Assembly: GCA_030710605.1 (NCBI GenBank)
Contig: CP092880.1
Location: 13,309,639-13,373,638, forward strand
DNA length: 64,000 nt
Direction of reading: 5' to 3'
Source: Cordylochernes scorpioides
Taxonomy: Eukaryota; Arthropoda; Arachnida; Pseudoscorpiones; Chernetidae
In this document: positions 1 through 8,940 of the stretch, piece after piece
How the letters are laid out: each line of letters opens with the position of its first letter
How positions within the stretch are numbered: the stretch's first letter is position 1
The notes under the pieces: generated by a model
What the model saw: only the letters and a program-made list of their open reading frames with translations
Database searches by the model: none
What the model was told of the DNA's origin: nothing
Translations under genes and position numbers: made by a program

Positions 1-690
1 CATCATTATCCATTCTTTTTATAATAGCAGGCCACCATGCATTGTCGAATGCACCCGCAATATCTATAGCTATCAAGGAAGTCAATTCTTTTTGTTTATG
101 TTTCAATATAGTTTCTATAATTTTATCCATTCCAGTAATTGTTGATCTAGATTTCATAAAACCATGCTGCCTTGAGCTCATTAAATTATTCTCTAAATAA
201 TAGTTACTTAATTTATTTTTTATTATATTCTCAAATGTTTTAGATAGATTAGATGTCAATGATATAGGTCTATAACTTTTATTTATTTCATAATTCGTTT
301 TGCCTGGTTTTGGAATTATTTTTAAGAATGATTTTTTCCATTCATCCGGATAATATCCCATTTCTATACATTTATTGAATAATTTATGCAGAATTGGGAT
401 TATTTTTATTTTAGCCTGTCTAATCATATTGTTACTAATGTAATCAGGGCCCGGTGCTTTTTTAATATTTGTTTTTAAAATTGTTTCCTCTATTTCCTTA
501 GATTCGATATAAACACTACTTTTATTTTTATATTTAGGCGTATAATTTCTAATCAAAATATGATCATCTTTATCCAAACCTCCAATATCATCCTGAAATA
601 GATCGTTCATTAAACTTTTTATTTTGTCGGTCTTTAAATGATCTGGTAAATTATCTATTAGTGGTAATCCTAAATTTCTATTTTTTAATT
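1..690 (-). CDS. Non-LTR retrotransposon reverse transcriptase, partial (runs off window edge)
   Basis: Read on the minus strand, one frame is open from about 690 to base 1 and continues outside the window. It holds the early blocks of a LINE reverse transcriptase in order: KAPGPDYISNNMIRQA (about 420-480), a KPGKT...SYRPISL block (about 255-310), QHGFMKSRSTITG (about 140-185), and LIAIDIAGAFDNAWW, which carries the first catalytic aspartate (about 35-80). The YxDD box would lie beyond base 1. The protein would copy element RNA at a nicked target site. No start codon belongs to this piece: a stop lies at about 694 and the upstream half is missing, so it is probably a truncated or dead copy. 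The block layout fits the Jockey/I/R1 group, but the clade is not settled. Codon use is AT-rich like the surroundings. Confidence 0.85.
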
Positions 691-1150
691 TTAATTATTA
701 TTATTTTTTGTTCGGTTGTAGATAGATTTGTTTTTTCTTTTTGGTTGGTTGAATGTGTTTTTTTTTCAATAAACTCATTTGCCAAAACTATAATATTATA
801 TAGTTAAATTTGATTCAAATAAAATAAGCATATTTGCTAATAATTAATATTTTCTTCTTTTTTTTTTAAAGTAAAAATTTACCTTCGACAATCTAAACAT
901 TACTTAATATATATATATTTTTTTATGCTCAACCCCCGAATATAAGATAGATATTATATTCTGTTGACTTTGCTTAGAATTTTTAATGAAACTGATTCAA
1001 TGAAACTAATTATTATTCAAACATTATATTTATTGAATTAAAAGAGAGAGAACAAAATATAAAAGGGAAACCATTATTAAACAAATGAACTTTTTCTGTT
1101 TCGGTTAGCACCTATTTACCTGTGAGCTTACACACACTCTGTGAAACAAT
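691..1150. other. AT-rich spacer, nothing recognised
   Basis: This is low-complexity A/T-rich sequence with poly-T and TA tracts. I see no coding region, RNA gene or repeat boundary. Confidence 0.4.
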
Positions 1151-1162
1151 TAATTATAATAT

Positions 1163-1513
1163 ATGTACAACATATTTCCAGGTAAATATGGTAATCATGA
1201 TATTAACGGAAGCAACAATACAACGTATCACATCTCCGGTAAACAAAACAAAAGGATGAGGAATGTCAGGTTGCACTGCTCCATCAGGCCCCTCATATGG
1301 GAGGCCTTCGACATCATACAGCAACCACCCGACCTGCAGGGCTGGCTTTTCGGTCAAGGGCTGGATGACGACGCCCTCGCCATCCTCGCGTCTGCCAAGT
1401 CATCCATACACAGGTTCTTTCTGAGCCTTGAGATGAGGGGAGAACGTGAAAACCCCCTTACTGTCTGGAGGAGAACTCTCCGTCGTTGGGGTAATCTCCT
1501 CGATTGTACATAA
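1163..1513 (+). CDS. Unidentified ORF, possibly a LINE C-terminal remnant
   Basis: A 116-codon frame lies in a patch clearly richer in G+C than its flanks. The second half (about residues 40-116) is rich in W, R and L, and ends in a basic segment VWRRTLRRWGNLLDCT. It is followed by an AATAAA-like signal (near 1596) and a short tail ending GAATCTCAAAATCTCAG. GC-rich coding followed by a short 3' tail is what LINE C-termini look like elsewhere in this window. However, there is no zinc knuckle or RT motif, and I do not recognise the protein. A host 3' exon is the alternative. The first 35 codons lie in AT-rich sequence and may not be coding. Confidence 0.25.
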   Translation: MYNIFPGKYGNHDINGSNNTTYHISGKQNKRMRNVRLHCSIRPLIWEAFDIIQQPPDLQGWLFGQGLDDDALAILASAKSSIHRFFLSLEMRGERENPLTVWRRTLRRWGNLLDCT

Positions 1514-1744
1514 CTGTATATATTTTACTCTTTTATTTTTTCCCTCTTTTTATAATTATTATATACTACTACCATTGACTTGTGTATGAGGTCAATAAAA
1601 TATTTTTGAATCTCAAAATCTCAGGTTGCACTGCGCCACTAGGGGGAGTTGTCAGAGGTATGACATCACCTACCGGCCCAATCTGGCTTCTCTCGACGGT
1701 ACGGTCCAATACATGGCCATCGACCTAGAAGCTTATATATCCGT

Positions 1745-2190
1745 AATTTTTCTGAATACCCTCACTAAGGTTTCTTCAAAAACTGCCAGCTATATAAGCA
1801 GAACAACCCAATACAGTACTAGAGCGATTTGGTGGATTAAACTAACTAAACCGCTGGGAGGGTTCATCATTGATTAAGTTGTAACTTCCAATATTATCAT
1901 TACAGAAAGTAGAAAATTATTGATTTAAAATTGAAAATATATATCATTGTGAGTATAAATCTTACAATCATCTAAAAAAATTATAATCAATTAGTGTGTT
2001 GTGTGATCTATATTAAATATACTTTTTAAAAAAGATAATTACCTCTACAGACCTATAAACTTATGTCCATAGGTTCCCTAAACACATCCTGAGCTGCCTT
2101 TCATAGTTATGCAGGGTATGTAAGAAAACCAATCCAATACAATAGTAGAGCGGTCTGGAGATTAATTTGGCGAAACTGCTGTATGTATGT
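1745..2190 (+). repeat. Two degenerate copies of the pseudoknot-type repeat family
   Basis: Bases 1780-1875 and 2041-2190 match the recurring family better preserved at 5215, 24318 and 43045. Landmarks are AATACAGTACTAGAGCG, GGTGGATTAAAC and CCGCTGGGAGGGTTCA in the first copy. The second has CTATGTCCATAGG-like sequence, CAATACAATAGTAGAGCGGTC and TTTGGCGAAACTGCTG. In both, the 3' half is truncated or mutated, so the pairing described for the better copies is lost. Confidence 0.5.
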
Positions 2191-2613
2191 ATACATGAAA
2201 CTAGATGTAAATTTCTATCCATATTTTGGCCATAGAAATTCTGATAATGACAAGATTCCTCTGTGGATATCATGGTATCGAAGGACTGATGATGGCCATA
2301 GAAAGGGATCATAGTCTCCTGGTTGACGTTCTGAATTTGCCATTGTTGGTGTTGTATCTTTGTTACCTAACTGAATTTACTAGTTTTAAGGTAGAGTAAA
2401 TAGATGGCTCTATTTTAACGGGAGAGGTTGCCCCTTTCTTATTTATTCAAAAACTGAAAAGAGGGAAAATTTCATCGATATTAAAATAATATTATAGCAA
2501 ATTTTATTTTGTATTTTATTAATAATATTGTGGCGAAGAAATATTTTATTATTTAATTTAATATTATTCAATTAAAATATTTAACAGATTATAAAAATAT
2601 ATATTACTCTTAT

Positions 2614-2799
2614 ATAATAAAAAGGCATATATTGGATTTGATATAAGATTTTGCCAATATTTCGGCTGGCCGAACGCCAACCTTTATCGAGGCATTACAT
2701 AAAAAAAATGTAATGCCTCGATAAAGGTTGGCGTTTGGCCAGCCGAAATATTGGCAAAATAAATATTTTATCAAATCCAATATATGCCTTTTTATTATC
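2614..2799. mobile_element. Short inverted-repeat element with hammerhead-like ends (PLE-terminus type)
   Basis: Two nearly identical arms (about 2615-2700 and 2708-2799) face outwards from a 7-base A-rich centre. Each arm, read outwards, contains AAAGGTTGGC, a short loop, a complementary GCCAACC-like strand, then GAAATATTGG and an A/T-rich tail ending GCCTTTTTAT. A stem followed at once by GAAA is the stem II/core arrangement of a hammerhead, but the CTGATGA box is degraded to TTGATAAA-like sequence. A relative with a wider centre lies at 14112-14355, and a single arm lies near 29200. I read these as paired, inverted PLE 3' ends with the body deleted. Confidence 0.55.
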
Positions 2800-3019
2800 T
2801 AGTGAATTGAATATGGATTGCTCTATTTTCAAAAATATATTACTCTGTATTTGTAAAATCATCTTTTTAAATATTTCTTTGCTTGCTTGCTTAAGATTCT
2901 CTATCTGTAAATAGTTTTGCTGACTTGTTAATAATTGTCGACTCGTCGCGGTGACGTCATCAATAAATACTTTTACATCTTAGGATATTTCAAGGCTTGA
3001 TTTCTACGCTACAATATAA

Positions 3020-3185
3020 TATTATTTTGATATTTATTTATTGCTACTCTGTAAACTTCCCTCATTGTTATCTCAGGTATTTTATAAATGTTTATTTGTG
3101 ATTGCCAAAAATTAATTTCTCTGTTATTCTGAAGTTTCATCTTTCCTAATTTTCTATGTAACAATATATTGTTGCAGTTTTGCAG
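3020..3185 (+). repeat. Dispersed repeat shared with 29850-29995 and 62560-62745
   Basis: TTGCTACTCTGTAAACTTCC is followed by an A/T-rich stretch, a CTGAAGTTT-like block, TTTCC(T/A)AATTTT and a final GGCAATAT(C/A)TT-type motif. The same order occurs at the two other places, where an AATAAA signal is also present. It could be part of an LTR or a SINE-like tail. It has no coding capacity. Confidence 0.5.
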
Positions 3186-3700
3186 GGTCAGGTTCGACCT
3201 TGCTTTCCTATTTTTTAGTGTTATACACGCTTCCCGAGCGGGTTTCTATACTTAGTGAAAGCAAAAAAGTAAATAAAAAGTTAATAAAATTAAATTACCT
3301 TTTAAATTTATTGTGTTTGTTTCTTTATTGTGTTTTCCTCGTAGTTAGTGATCCTGAGTCTTCGCGTATTTGTTTAAAATTTCGAATAGTTTTAGACTTG
3401 ATCTCTTCAGTTATTTACGTTCAACAGATTTGAAAACCATGCCATGGAATTGATATTGTTTCCACAATCTCTCCTTTCTCCATTCTCTTTCCTTTTATCT
3501 CCACAATATAGTTCTGACAAATAGAAACGGCGTCACAACCTGTTATTAAAATTCAGCTAACTTCTCTTCTATGAGATAAATTACATAAAATAAAAAGAGA
3601 AGGAAAAATATATAAACTATTCTTTAAAACTTTCTGCATATAAATATGTTATGTAAATATTTATATTTTTAATTGGAAATTATATTTTCTGAAAAAAAAA
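3186..3700. other. Intergenic, no recognised gene
   Basis: The short ORF at 3200-3433 is leucine-rich only because the sequence is T-rich, and has no family features. Nothing else is visible. Confidence 0.3.
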
Positions 3701-3734
3701 ATCTGTGAAATCATCCGCCAGATAGCGCCGCTTC

Positions 3735-3905
3735 GCACTATATAAACCCGTTGTTGTTATTTTACTTTTTTCGGTGTCTAAAACAATTTGTAAATATGTA
3801 AATACATTTTTGGTTTTATTTATTCTACTCGCCTTAAGACAGGTATTTGTTTCTTAAGTATTTTCATCAGCTTAATTAAATAAATCGCAATCTATTCTCA
3901 TGTAT
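3735..3905 (+). repeat. Dispersed repeat shared with 63812-63990
   Basis: Both copies contain a TTGTTGTT run, a GTAAATA block, CGCCTTAAG(A/C)CAGG and a distal AGCT(T/C)AATTAA motif in the same order. Function is unknown. Confidence 0.35.
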
Positions 3906-4640
3906 TCTCAAAACAAGCGAGTTAATAATTCCTATCTCACACATCTAATAAAACTCATTATAAATAACATATATAAACAGAATATACAACAGAATAAACA
4001 ATGGACTAAATGTATTAAACCCGTTTGATCTAATTTCAACAAAAGACAAATATTTAAAATTCAACTCATTTTGCAGATTTATTTTGAATTTTATTTTAAA
4101 AAACCTCCTAAATTCTATTGGAACGCTTTTATTTAGAAATTAACTCTTTTTAGTATTGTTTTAATTGACTAATTCTCTAATATCTATCATTTTTTCATTA
4201 TAAAATATTCCTTAAAACTTTTTTCAATCTGTAAATTTCTTTATTCGAATACACACAATACTTTACAATTTGATTTAATTTAACTAAATGTGCATACCAA
4301 CCCTTTGTAAATATAGTTGTATGTATATATCCATTGTGATGATATATATTGGTATATTATCTTTTCATCTAACTAACTTGCATACTAATTCTGTACATAT
4401 CTAAAATATCTTTCTTTCTTTTCTTTCAAAATTTTTGTTTATCTTTAAGGTGCAAGTGTCCCTAGTGGAACATAGCGCTCTAATTCGAAATAAAGAATAA
4501 AGAGAGATAATTTTTGTTACAATAATTGATTTTATTCTTCCTCTGCTACAAAGATGATCCATCGAATGCAGGAAGATGTTAAAGAGGAGATTAAAAGAGA
4601 GAGAATAAGCGATAGAACTCTTCCTGTTTAGATAATCAAA
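3906..4640. other. AT-rich spacer, nothing recognised
   Basis: There is no long ORF or RNA gene. A small GC-richer patch near 4448-4500 (GTGCAAGTGTCCCTAGTGG, then AATAAAG motifs) may be the tail of an old retroelement. Confidence 0.3.
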
Positions 4641-4641
4641 T

Positions 4642-4829
4642 AAAGTAAAGAACGAAGGAAGATGAATTTCTTTTTAATAAAACACGAGCGAGCTTTCGGG
4701 CCACACGCCCTTCTACTGGCAAAAAGCTCAAAAGAGCAAAGAGCTTTTAGCCAGTAGAAGGGCGTGTGGCCCGAAAGCTCGATCGTGTTTTATTAAAAAG
4801 AAACTCATCTTCCTTCGTGCTTTACTTTA
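4642..4829. mobile_element. Inverted-repeat element with hammerhead-like termini (PLE-terminus type)
   Basis: The arms are 4642-4729 and 4741-4829, with an 11-base centre; they are nearly perfect complements. Read outwards, each arm has CAGTAGAAGGGCG, loop TGTG, then GCCCGAAAGCTCG, followed by TTTATTAAAAAGA and ACTCATCTTCC. The GGGC/GCCC stem followed by GAAA matches the ends of the intact PLE at 31-40 kb (AGAAGGGC...GCCCGAAAGCTTG, then AATAAAAGATACTCATC). This is therefore probably a minimal derivative of a related PLE. Confidence 0.6.
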
Positions 4830-5214
4830 AAAAAGAGAGAGTTATAATAAATATATCCTTTGTATAAATAAGATTGGCTTAATGCCACGTTCTGTTCTAT
4901 TACGTCACAAGGTTCTATACAAGAATTTCTTAGGTCTCTCACAAGATTAATCTGAGGAATTCCTCAGCTGCGGGGTTGCCTGGATAAAATCAAAGCCGGA
5001 AGACGATCTTTAATTAAATTTAGACGCTGGGAGAGATAGCGAGGTATCGAAGAATTCCACCCTCCCCTTCCATTTTGTCAGATCGGGGTTGACAACCTAC
5101 TTTATAGCAAATATTTGGATGAAAGCCTTAAGGTAAATACGCAAATATGTCTGTTTATCAACCAATTATGGCGCGTTATAACTTTGTATGAATTTATGCC
5201 TAACTTGACCTTAT
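4830..5214. other. Mixed unique sequence, no recognised gene
   Basis: This is a moderately GC-rich stretch (4900-5100) without an open frame or recognisable motif. Confidence 0.3.
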
Positions 5215-5455
5215 TGTTTGCGGAAGAGCATTGCTAAATGCAAATATTATATGTAATTCATCTGTTCTAAAAGCTTATGTACATAGTTTTTTTGCTCAAA
5301 TATCATTTTTAATATTCCACCCTTCAGTGTAGCATATAAAATCAGAATGATCCAATACAGTATTAGAGCTCTGAAGAAGCTGTCTGGTAGATTAAATTGG
5401 TGAAACCGCTGGGAGGGTTCACCACTGATGAATCAAGCCTATTTCTCTATTTTCA
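5215..5455 (+). repeat. Pseudoknot-type dispersed repeat, good copy
   Basis: It starts with TTGTTTGCGGAAGAGCATTG, passes through CTTATGTACATAG, CCCTTCAGTGTAGCATATAA and CCAATACAGTATTAGAGC, and ends in the structured block. In that block TTGGT (5397-5401) can pair with ATCAA (5432-5436). Most copies have TTGGC and GCCAA instead, so both sides of that base pair changed together. The GGGAGGG strand is kept, but its partner has decayed to wobble pairs. The family has no coding capacity. Confidence 0.6.
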
Positions 5456-5639
5456 GAACAATATGTCGTATATGTTTGCAAATGATATTTGAAATCTTAT
5501 CTAATCAGGCAAAATTAAGAAATATATAGCCATCTTATGAGCAACCATCTTAATAAAATTAAGATGTCAAGAAATGAATCAATCCAACATTCGAAGGATT
5601 ACCGTGAGTAGGAATGGTTTAGGTAATATGAGGTTATAT

Positions 5640-5757
5640 TGTGATATGGAAATAACTCAAATAAATGCCATAGGTTTCTGGAGATGAGATCATTTATCTT
5701 TATTAAACGTATTCTCAAGATTTCGGGCATCTCTTCTTTTCTACAGGAGTACAGGAG
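5640..5757 (-). mobile_element. PLE-type terminus, left arm around the 120-bp satellite
   Basis: The reverse complement reads CCTGTAGAAAAGAAGAGATG, CCCGAAATC, TTGAGAATACG, then TTAATAAAGA. The same segment occurs in the opposite direction at 7415-7505 (TAGAAGGGCAGAGATGCCC, AAAATCTCGAG, AATACAGTTAATAAAGA). The two therefore form an inverted pair around the LINE fragment and satellite. In the right copy GGGC and GCCC still pair; the GAAA box has become AAAA. Confidence 0.5.
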
Positions 5758-5789
5758 TCCCATGATGGTACAAAAACCTACTGGACATG

Positions 5790-7415
5790 GCAACAACTAT
5801 CCTGGTGTGGAGCTAACACCTACTCACATATTCTCATGACCAACAATGGCCGCAGCCTTGCAGAAATTTGACATAGACCCAGAGCAGCAGCTTTTACACA
5901 CCAAAGATAGAGGACATTGAAACTGCTGTGATAGAGATGCATGGAGACATCTGAGATTCTTCATTGGACACGACAACAACAGAAAATTGACATGGACCCA
6001 GAGCAGCAGCTTTACACACTCAAGATAGTGGACATTGCTGCTGCTGTGATAGAGATGCATGGAGACATCTGAGATTCTTCATTGGACACGACAACAACAG
6101 AAAATTGACATGGACCCAGAGCAGCAGCTTTACACACTCAAGATAGTGGACATTGCGACTGCTGTGATAGAGATGTATGGAGACATCTGAGATTCTTCAT
6201 TGGACACGACAACAACAGAAAATTGACATGGAACCAGAGCAGCAGCTTTACACACTCAAGATAGTGGACATTGCTGCTGCTGTGATTGAGATGTATGGAG
6301 ACATCTGAGATTCTTCATTGGACACGACAACAACAGAAAATTGACATGGACCCAGAGCAGCAGCTTTACACACTCAAGATAGTGGACATTGCTGCTGCTG
6401 TGATGGAGATGTATGGAGACATCTGAGATTCTTCATTGGACACGACAACAACAGAAAATTGACATGGACCCAGAGCAGCAGCTTTACACACCCAAGATAG
6501 TGGACATTGCGACTGCTGTGATAGAGATGTATGGAGACATCTGAGGCTCTTCATTGGACACGACAACAACAACAGAAAATTGACATGTACCCAGAGCAGC
6601 AACTTTACACACCCAAGATAGTGGACATTACGACTGCTGTGATAGAGATGCATGGGGACATCTGAGATTCTTCATTGGACACGACAACAACAGAAAATTG
6701 ACATGGACCCAGAGCAGCAGCTTTACACACCCAAGGTAGTGGACATTGCTGCTGCTGTGATAGAGATGCATGGAGACATCTGAGATTCTTCATTGGACAC
6801 GACAACAACAACAGAAAGTTGACATGGACCCAGAGCAGCAGCTTTACACACCCAAGATAGTGGACATTGCTGCTGCTGTGATGGAGATGTATGAAACATC
6901 TGAGATTCTTCATTGGACACGACAACAACAACAGAAAGTTGACATGGACCCAGAGCAGCAGCTTTACACACCCAAGGTAGTGGACATTGCTGCTGCTGTG
7001 ATAGAGATGCATGGAGACATCTGAGATTCTTCATTGGACACGACAACAACAACAGAAAGTTGACATGGACCCAGAGCAGCAGCTTTACACACCCAAGATA
7101 GTGGACATTGCTGCTGCTGTGATGGAGATGTATGAAACATCTGAGATTCTTCATTGGACACGACAACAACAACAGAAAGTTGACATGGACCCAGAGCAGC
7201 AGCTTTACACACCCAAGGTAGTGGACATTGCTGCTGCTGTGATAGAGATGCATGGAGACATCTGAGATTCTTCATTGGACACGACAACAACAACAGAAAG
7301 TTGACATGGACCCAGAGCAGCAGCTTTACACACCCAAGATAGTAGACATTGCTGCTGTGATAGAAATGTATGAAACATCTGAGGCTCTTCATTGGACACG
7401 ACAACAACAGGAGCC
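5790..7415 (+). repeat. 120-bp tandem satellite derived from a LINE 3' end (about 13 units)
   Basis: Units of 117-121 bp run in tandem. Each contains GACATGGACCCAGAGCAGCA, a TTTACACACCCAAGATAGTGG segment, a CTGCTGCTGTGATAGAGATG segment and GACATCTGAGATTCTTCATT. The leading edge (5790-5870) is a LINE C-terminus with a zinc-knuckle-like TPTHIFS...AMAAALQ stretch, and the first unit continues that frame into MDPEQQLYTPKI...HGDI and a stop. The unit is therefore the last 26 or so codons plus the 3' UTR of the LINE. From about 6700 to 7370 alternate units (GCATGGAGACATC versus GTATGAAACATC) form a 241-bp higher-order repeat. The many overlapping ORFs on both strands are by-products of the repetition. 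Confidence 0.85.
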
Positions 7416-7510
7416 ACATAGAAGGGCAGAGATGCCCAAAATCTCGAGAATACAGTTAATAAAGACAAAGAAACACATATCCAGAAACCTGTGGCATTGG
7501 TTTGATTAAT
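7416..7510 (+). mobile_element. PLE-type terminus, right arm
   Basis: This is the inverted partner of 5640-5757, with the GGGC-AGAGAT-GCCC hairpin and the TTAATAAAGA tail. With its partner it encloses the LINE-derived satellite. Confidence 0.45.
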
Positions 7511-7860
7511 ATCCAAGAGATTTGAATCAATTGATATAGAGAAATGAGCGTGTAGACATATTTCCAACCACAAGGTTAAAGAGGAGCTATATAAAGATGC
7601 TGCCAGATTCCAGATGTCCAGAGAGATGTCACGAGGCAATCTGCCAGACGACTCAACAAGGAATTCTGAGATGGACAGCAGATCTTGGCAGCCATGTCTT
7701 GATCAACATTCCTCCTCCACCGCTGCTAAGTTAAGAAGAGACTTGAAAGCGACCTGAAGCATTTCCTTAGATTAGCTTGGATTGATATTGGAAATATTCG
7801 ATTGAGTCAAACATATTTAGCTGAGAATGTTTCAACGCTATGTCTTTAGTTCTCAAAATT
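7511..7860. other. No recognised gene
   Basis: Bases 7600-7760 are richer in G+C but have no family features on either strand. Confidence 0.3.
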
Positions 7861-7879
7861 GAAGATACTTCGGCCAGTA

Positions 7880-7938
7880 AATCTGTTTTATTATCTCGAC
7901 GTTTCGACAAAAATATTTTGTCCTCGTCAGGAGCAAAC
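7880..7938 (-). ncRNA. Hammerhead-like RNA motif (imperfect)
   Basis: On the minus strand CTGACGA (7930-7924) is followed by a hairpin that pairs GACAAAA with TTTTTGTC (7922-7906), then GAAAC (7905-7901) and GTC. These are the three core pieces of a hammerhead in order. Stem II carries one unpaired G, stem III is reduced to a single possible pair, and stem I to about three pairs (CTC with GAG). It may act only as a dimer or be decayed. Confidence 0.4.
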
Positions 7939-8067
7939 AATATTTAAAACATTTGACAAAGCGTTAAAAATTATTCTAAGGCTGCAAGGGCGTTCTCACG
8001 CGATATTTCAAATTTTGAATAACATCTAAAGCACTATACGTTTAAGTATCAATATATATTAATTATC

Positions 8068-8358
8068 TCTAGTACACGTGGTACAGGCCATGGTAATCAA
8101 GGTGAGTAGTTAGCGACTGCCTTTACTGTAAACACACTACATGTCTACACATGGGAAAAGCAGTTCGATTTTTGCACTTACAAAATGTGCCATAGCCCTG
8201 TTTGGTTACTTGCACTTGCTGGTGGGGTTGGACTTTTGAAATAATCGGAGGCTATTGGAACATTTCTTTGTCAGAAAAAAGTGCCCAATGTGGGATTCTA
8301 ACCATGATTGTAGCGGTCGAAAAACAACGGTTTAGACCATCCTTCCACCGACCCCCGT
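8068..8358 (-). mobile_element. tRNA-derived SINE, copy 1
   Basis: Read on the minus strand, the 5' end is a tRNA-like head (GGGGGTCGGTGGAAGGATGG, then a B-box region degraded to GGTTAGAATCC), followed by TGGGCACTTTTTTC. A shared body follows, ending GTACCACGTGTACTAG. It matches the other six copies. Transcription would be by RNA polymerase III. It is internally mutated and probably inactive. Confidence 0.8.
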
Positions 8359-8789
8359 ATCAAAATATAGATTATGGAAGTCTTTCCTGAGAGACCAGAG
8401 CGACTGAAAACATTTCTGGACACAGTCATTCCTGGAGGCAGCTTCATATTAGAGACTCTGTCGTGTCAGGCTAAGCCGTAAGGCGTCTTTCAACCAGAAA
8501 AGAATCTCTGATGAGAGACTAACTCCAGGATAGATCAGGTATAACCATGTTTATAGACTATGATCTTTTAAACAATGATAAGCTCCCTATTATAGAAATA
8601 AGAAACACCAGTCTGGGAGAAGAGCTTCTTTACATAAGAAAACCATCGAATAAGTTTTCAGGCAAGACGTCCTTCTGGGCTATTTGCATATATTCATTTG
8701 TTCTACACATTTTGCCAATCTTTTCATACTCTGTATAATAGGTTTATTAATATAGCTTATTAGCTTATATATATATGAGACATTGTGCT
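8359..8789. other. No recognised gene
   Basis: Two short ORFs here (8202-8390 and 8547-8738) have no family features; the first lies mostly inside the SINE. Nothing else is visible. Confidence 0.3.
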
Positions 8790-8795
8790 GACAGT

Positions 8796-8940
8796 GTTGG
8801 AAGGAAAGCTCCGGGGGAAGAGAAAGGGAAGGAGACGACAGAGATACACAGACGATATAAAACAATGGATTGGACGACACGAGGAGATAAAGACGATGGC
8901 GGAGGAAGTATAGAGAGACCATGTTGCCCACCCTTATTAG
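8796..8940 (+). pseudogene. LINE C-terminal remnant that seeds the 55-bp satellite
   Basis: One plus-strand frame reads GKLRGKRKGRRRQRYTDDIK, then QWIGRHEEIKTMAEEV, a TAG stop, then RDHVAHPY and a stop. The pattern of a basic stretch, R-Y/W-T-D-D-I-K-x-W, an alanine helix and a final (W)RDHV is the usual C-terminus of RTE/CR1-type LINE polymerases. The internal stop sits where tryptophan is normal. The last codons and 3' UTR are then repeated downstream. Confidence 0.65.

Noticed and set aside
6366..7639. Overlapping ORFs of 84-176 codons on both strands in the 120-bp array
   Set aside because: They repeat with the satellite period and include LINE-tail sequence on the sense strand; the antisense frames are open only because the unit lacks stops there.
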